The notes under the pieces are model-generated. The model was given only the letters and a program-made list of their open reading frames with translations. It did not search any database and was not told the DNA's origin. A stretch of DNA of 64,000 nucleotides from JARRQJ01 sp963810615 (lineage in GTDB: Bacteria; Pseudomonadota; Gammaproteobacteria; DRLM01): positions 868,001 to 932,000 of the forward strand of contig CAWEOA010000008.1 of NCBI GenBank assembly GCA_963810615.1, given 5' to 3'. Numbering within the stretch: the first letter of the stretch is position 1; every line of letters starts with the position of its first letter. Of the stretch, positions 62,381-64,000 are shown in pieces. Both the position numbers and the translations under genes were made by a program.

Positions 62381-63853
62381 TTATTTAATCTTCATCACCT
62401 CCCGCTCCAACACCAACTCCAACGTATACCGCACCCCAAACCCAGTAGTAGCAGTGGCAATATGCGCCAACCCTCCCTTATTACTGGCACTCGCCAGATC
62501 AAGGTGCAGCCAAGGAATCTTGTCGTCTACAAACCGATTCAAGAACCGCGCCGCGAGGATATGATCGGGATCACCTCCCAGGGTGCATTGCTTAACATCG
62601 GCGATGTCGCTCTCCAGGGGTTTGTCGAAGTCGGCGTCGGTGGGGAAGGGCCATACCCGTTCGCCGGAGGCCACGCCGGCATCGATGATGGTGTTGACCA
62701 GCGTGTTGCGATTGGTGAAGGCGCCGCTGTAACTCGTACCCAAGGCATAGACGCAGGTGCCGGTGAGGGTGGCGTAGTCGATGATCATGCCCGGCTTGGC
62801 CTTGCTGGCCAGTGCCAGGGTGTCGGCCAGCACCATGCGGCCTTCGGCGTCGGTGTGCACGATCTCGATGGTGGTGCCGTTGAGGGCGGTGACTACGTCG
62901 TTTTGTTTGTAGGCGGTGGGGCTGATCATGTTCTGTGCGATGGCCAGCCAGCAGTCCACGGGGAAATTCACCTTGAGTTGGGTGAGGGCCAGCAGGGTGC
63001 CCAGGGCCACGGCGCTGCCCGCCATGTCTTCGTGCATGCCCATCATGTGCTTCGCCGGTTTGAGGTTGTGGCCGCCGGTGTCGAAGCAGATGCCCTTACC
63101 CACCAGGGCCAGCGCCGGTTTTGCGGACTTGGTGCGGGGGGTGTAACGCAGATGGACGATGCCGTCGTCCTGGGCCGCGCCGCCTTGCGCCACGGCGAGG
63201 AAGGCGCCGGCCTTCATGCGGCGCAGGGCCTTGATGTCGTGAAATTTCATTTGCCAGCCGTGTTGCTTGGCCAGCGCCGCGATGCGCTGGCGATACCGCG
63301 CCGGGGTGAGTTCATTGGGCGGCAGCACGGTGAGGCTGCGGGCGAGGTGATTGCCTTCCGCTTCGGCCAGGGTGCGGCTGAGATCCAGTTTGTGGGCGAT
63401 CCCGTACAGCACGATGTGCTTGAGAGGCCGTTCGGGCTTGTTCTTGCTCTTGTAGCTGGGCAGGGGCGTGGCCTTGGCCAGCAAGGCCGCCACCAGTGCT
63501 TCCATCACCTGCGCGGCCAGGGTCGGCTCCACGCCGGGTGCGGCCAGGGCGATGCGGGTCGGTGCGGCGTTCCAGTGACTCGCCACCAGTTTGCGGGCCA
63601 GGGTGAGCAATTCGAAGCTGGAGATGTCGGGAGTGACGGTGGCCCAGCTGACGCGGGTGTCGCGCGCGTTGGGCAGTTCGGTGACCTGGGGGCCGTTGGC
63701 ATTGCCCAGTTTGCGGGCTCGGCGCGTGAGGATTTCTTTATAAGGGATTTGGGGCCAGTCCTTGGCCGGCAGGACCAGGATGGCGTGGTCCAAGGCGTCC
63801 AATTCCCGGGTGCTGAGTTGGTTTTTATTTTGTTTGATAAGCACTTTTTCCAT
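62381..63853 (-). CDS. M17 leucyl aminopeptidase family protein
   Basis: 490 residues. C-terminal catalytic domain with the metal ligands in LVGKGICFDTGGHNLKP (Lys, Asp), MHEDMAGSAVALGTLL (Asp) and VHTDAEGRMVLADTLAL (Asp-x-Glu signature). TLTGTCVYALGTSYSGAF and WLHLDLASASNKGG complete the domain. The N-terminal ~170 residues are the variable regulatory domain. A hexameric cytoplasmic exopeptidase removing N-terminal residues; some members also bind DNA. The gene is read toward lower coordinates from an ATG at 63853, and the antisense open frame over it is a codon-bias artefact. Confidence 0.93.
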   Translation of the reverse strand: MEKVLIKQNKNQLSTRELDALDHAILVLPAKDWPQIPYKEILTRRARKLGNANGPQVTELPNARDTRVSWATVTPDISSFELLTLARKLVASHWNAAPTRIALAAPGVEPTLAAQVMEALVAALLAKATPLPSYKSKNKPERPLKHIVLYGIAHKLDLSRTLAEAEGNHLARSLTVLPPNELTPARYRQRIAALAKQHGWQMKFHDIKALRRMKAGAFLAVAQGGAAQDDGIVHLRYTPRTKSAKPALALVGKGICFDTGGHNLKPAKHMMGMHEDMAGSAVALGTLLALTQLKVNFPVDCWLAIAQNMISPTAYKQNDVVTALNGTTIEIVHTDAEGRMVLADTLALASKAKPGMIIDYATLTGTCVYALGTSYSGAFTNRNTLVNTIIDAGVASGERVWPFPTDADFDKPLESDIADVKQCTLGGDPDHILAARFLNRFVDDKIPWLHLDLASASNKGGLAHIATATTGFGVRYTLELVLEREVMKIK

Positions 63854-64000
63854 TATGGTGCAGTCCCTTCCCTGCGGTCTGGCTTGACCTGTTGGCGCAA
63901 AAACCCGATCATACCGCGTTTCCGCCGCCGTAAGGCAACCTAGGGGGGGCTTCGACGGCGGTGGCTGTCACTGTTAAGTGCCGGTTTCCAATTCATTAAC

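Noticed and set aside
62462..63943. 493-codon open frame on the plus strand
   Set aside because: Antisense to the M17 aminopeptidase and built from its codon bias; Gly/Gln/His-rich with no domain.

Overview
The window looks like a chromosomal segment of a gammaproteobacterium. The housekeeping genes are gammaproteobacterial in type: a phoBR / pstSCAB-phoU block, argDF, monothiol glutaredoxin Grx4, RNase T, a short-type dihydroorotase (pyrC), SrkA, YheT, cytochrome c4 and Fe-superoxide dismutase. Genus-level assignment is not possible from the sequence alone. A PEP-CTERM protein and a sulfotransferase-bearing exopolysaccharide cluster point to an aquatic, biofilm-forming lifestyle; that is inference.

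Layout. (1) 1-10.9 kb, all on the minus strand: a tightly packed exopolysaccharide cluster. In transcription order it holds a Wzx-type flippase, a WbsX-like glycan enzyme, a sulfotransferase, a NodB-type deacetylase, four family-2 glycosyltransferases (one with a fused second, decaying transferase), a 51-residue micro-ORF and a membrane-anchored sulfatase-superfamily protein cut by the window edge. (2) 11.2-24.6 kb, plus strand: a truncated VanZ copy, a secreted subtilisin-like protease with tandem Ig-like/beta-rich repeats and a discoidin domain, an intact VanZ-VanZ-O-antigen-ligase fusion, a periplasmic trypsin-like protease, cytochrome c4 and a PEP-CTERM protein preceded by a sigma-54-type promoter. 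(3) 24.7-38 kb: orphan modBC, argD-argF, phoBR facing phoU-pstBACS (with Pho-box-like repeats before both phoB and pstS), and a PilZ protein. (4) 38.5-50.6 kb: sodB, an orphan hyuB, grxD, a cytochrome b561-PepSY fusion in operon with a PhoP/PhoQ-like two-component system, rnt, a TraB/GumN-like protein that has lost its metal-binding histidines, pyrC, yheT, srkA, and an internally deleted HtrA-like remnant. (5) 50.8-64 kb: periplasmic MsrA, a HemG-like flavodoxin, a ZU5 lipoprotein, an FMN reductase, a tandem glutaredoxin-fold protein, two small proteins, a class-I glutamine amidotransferase, a REP-associated Y1 transposase (RAYT), a PAS-GGDEF-EAL protein and an M17 leucyl aminopeptidase.

Three families of dispersed intergenic repeats punctuate almost every transcription-unit boundary from 12 kb onward. 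A fourth element, a double hairpin seen twice, shows a compensated base-pair change. A 74-bp element also occurs twice.

An important caveat is frameshifts. Single-base indels, several in homopolymers, break at least eight genes: a glycosyltransferase, the sulfotransferase, the flippase, the subtilase, the C-terminus of the ligase, the PEP-CTERM protein, the ZU5 lipoprotein and even pyrC. Frameshifting of an essential-type gene at a CCCC run suggests that many of these are sequencing or assembly errors rather than decay. One stretch of the subtilase repeats (about 14.13-14.65 kb) reads as a fine patchwork of two unrelated domains and may be an assembly chimera. No exosortase, rRNA, tRNA or CRISPR array was seen in the window.
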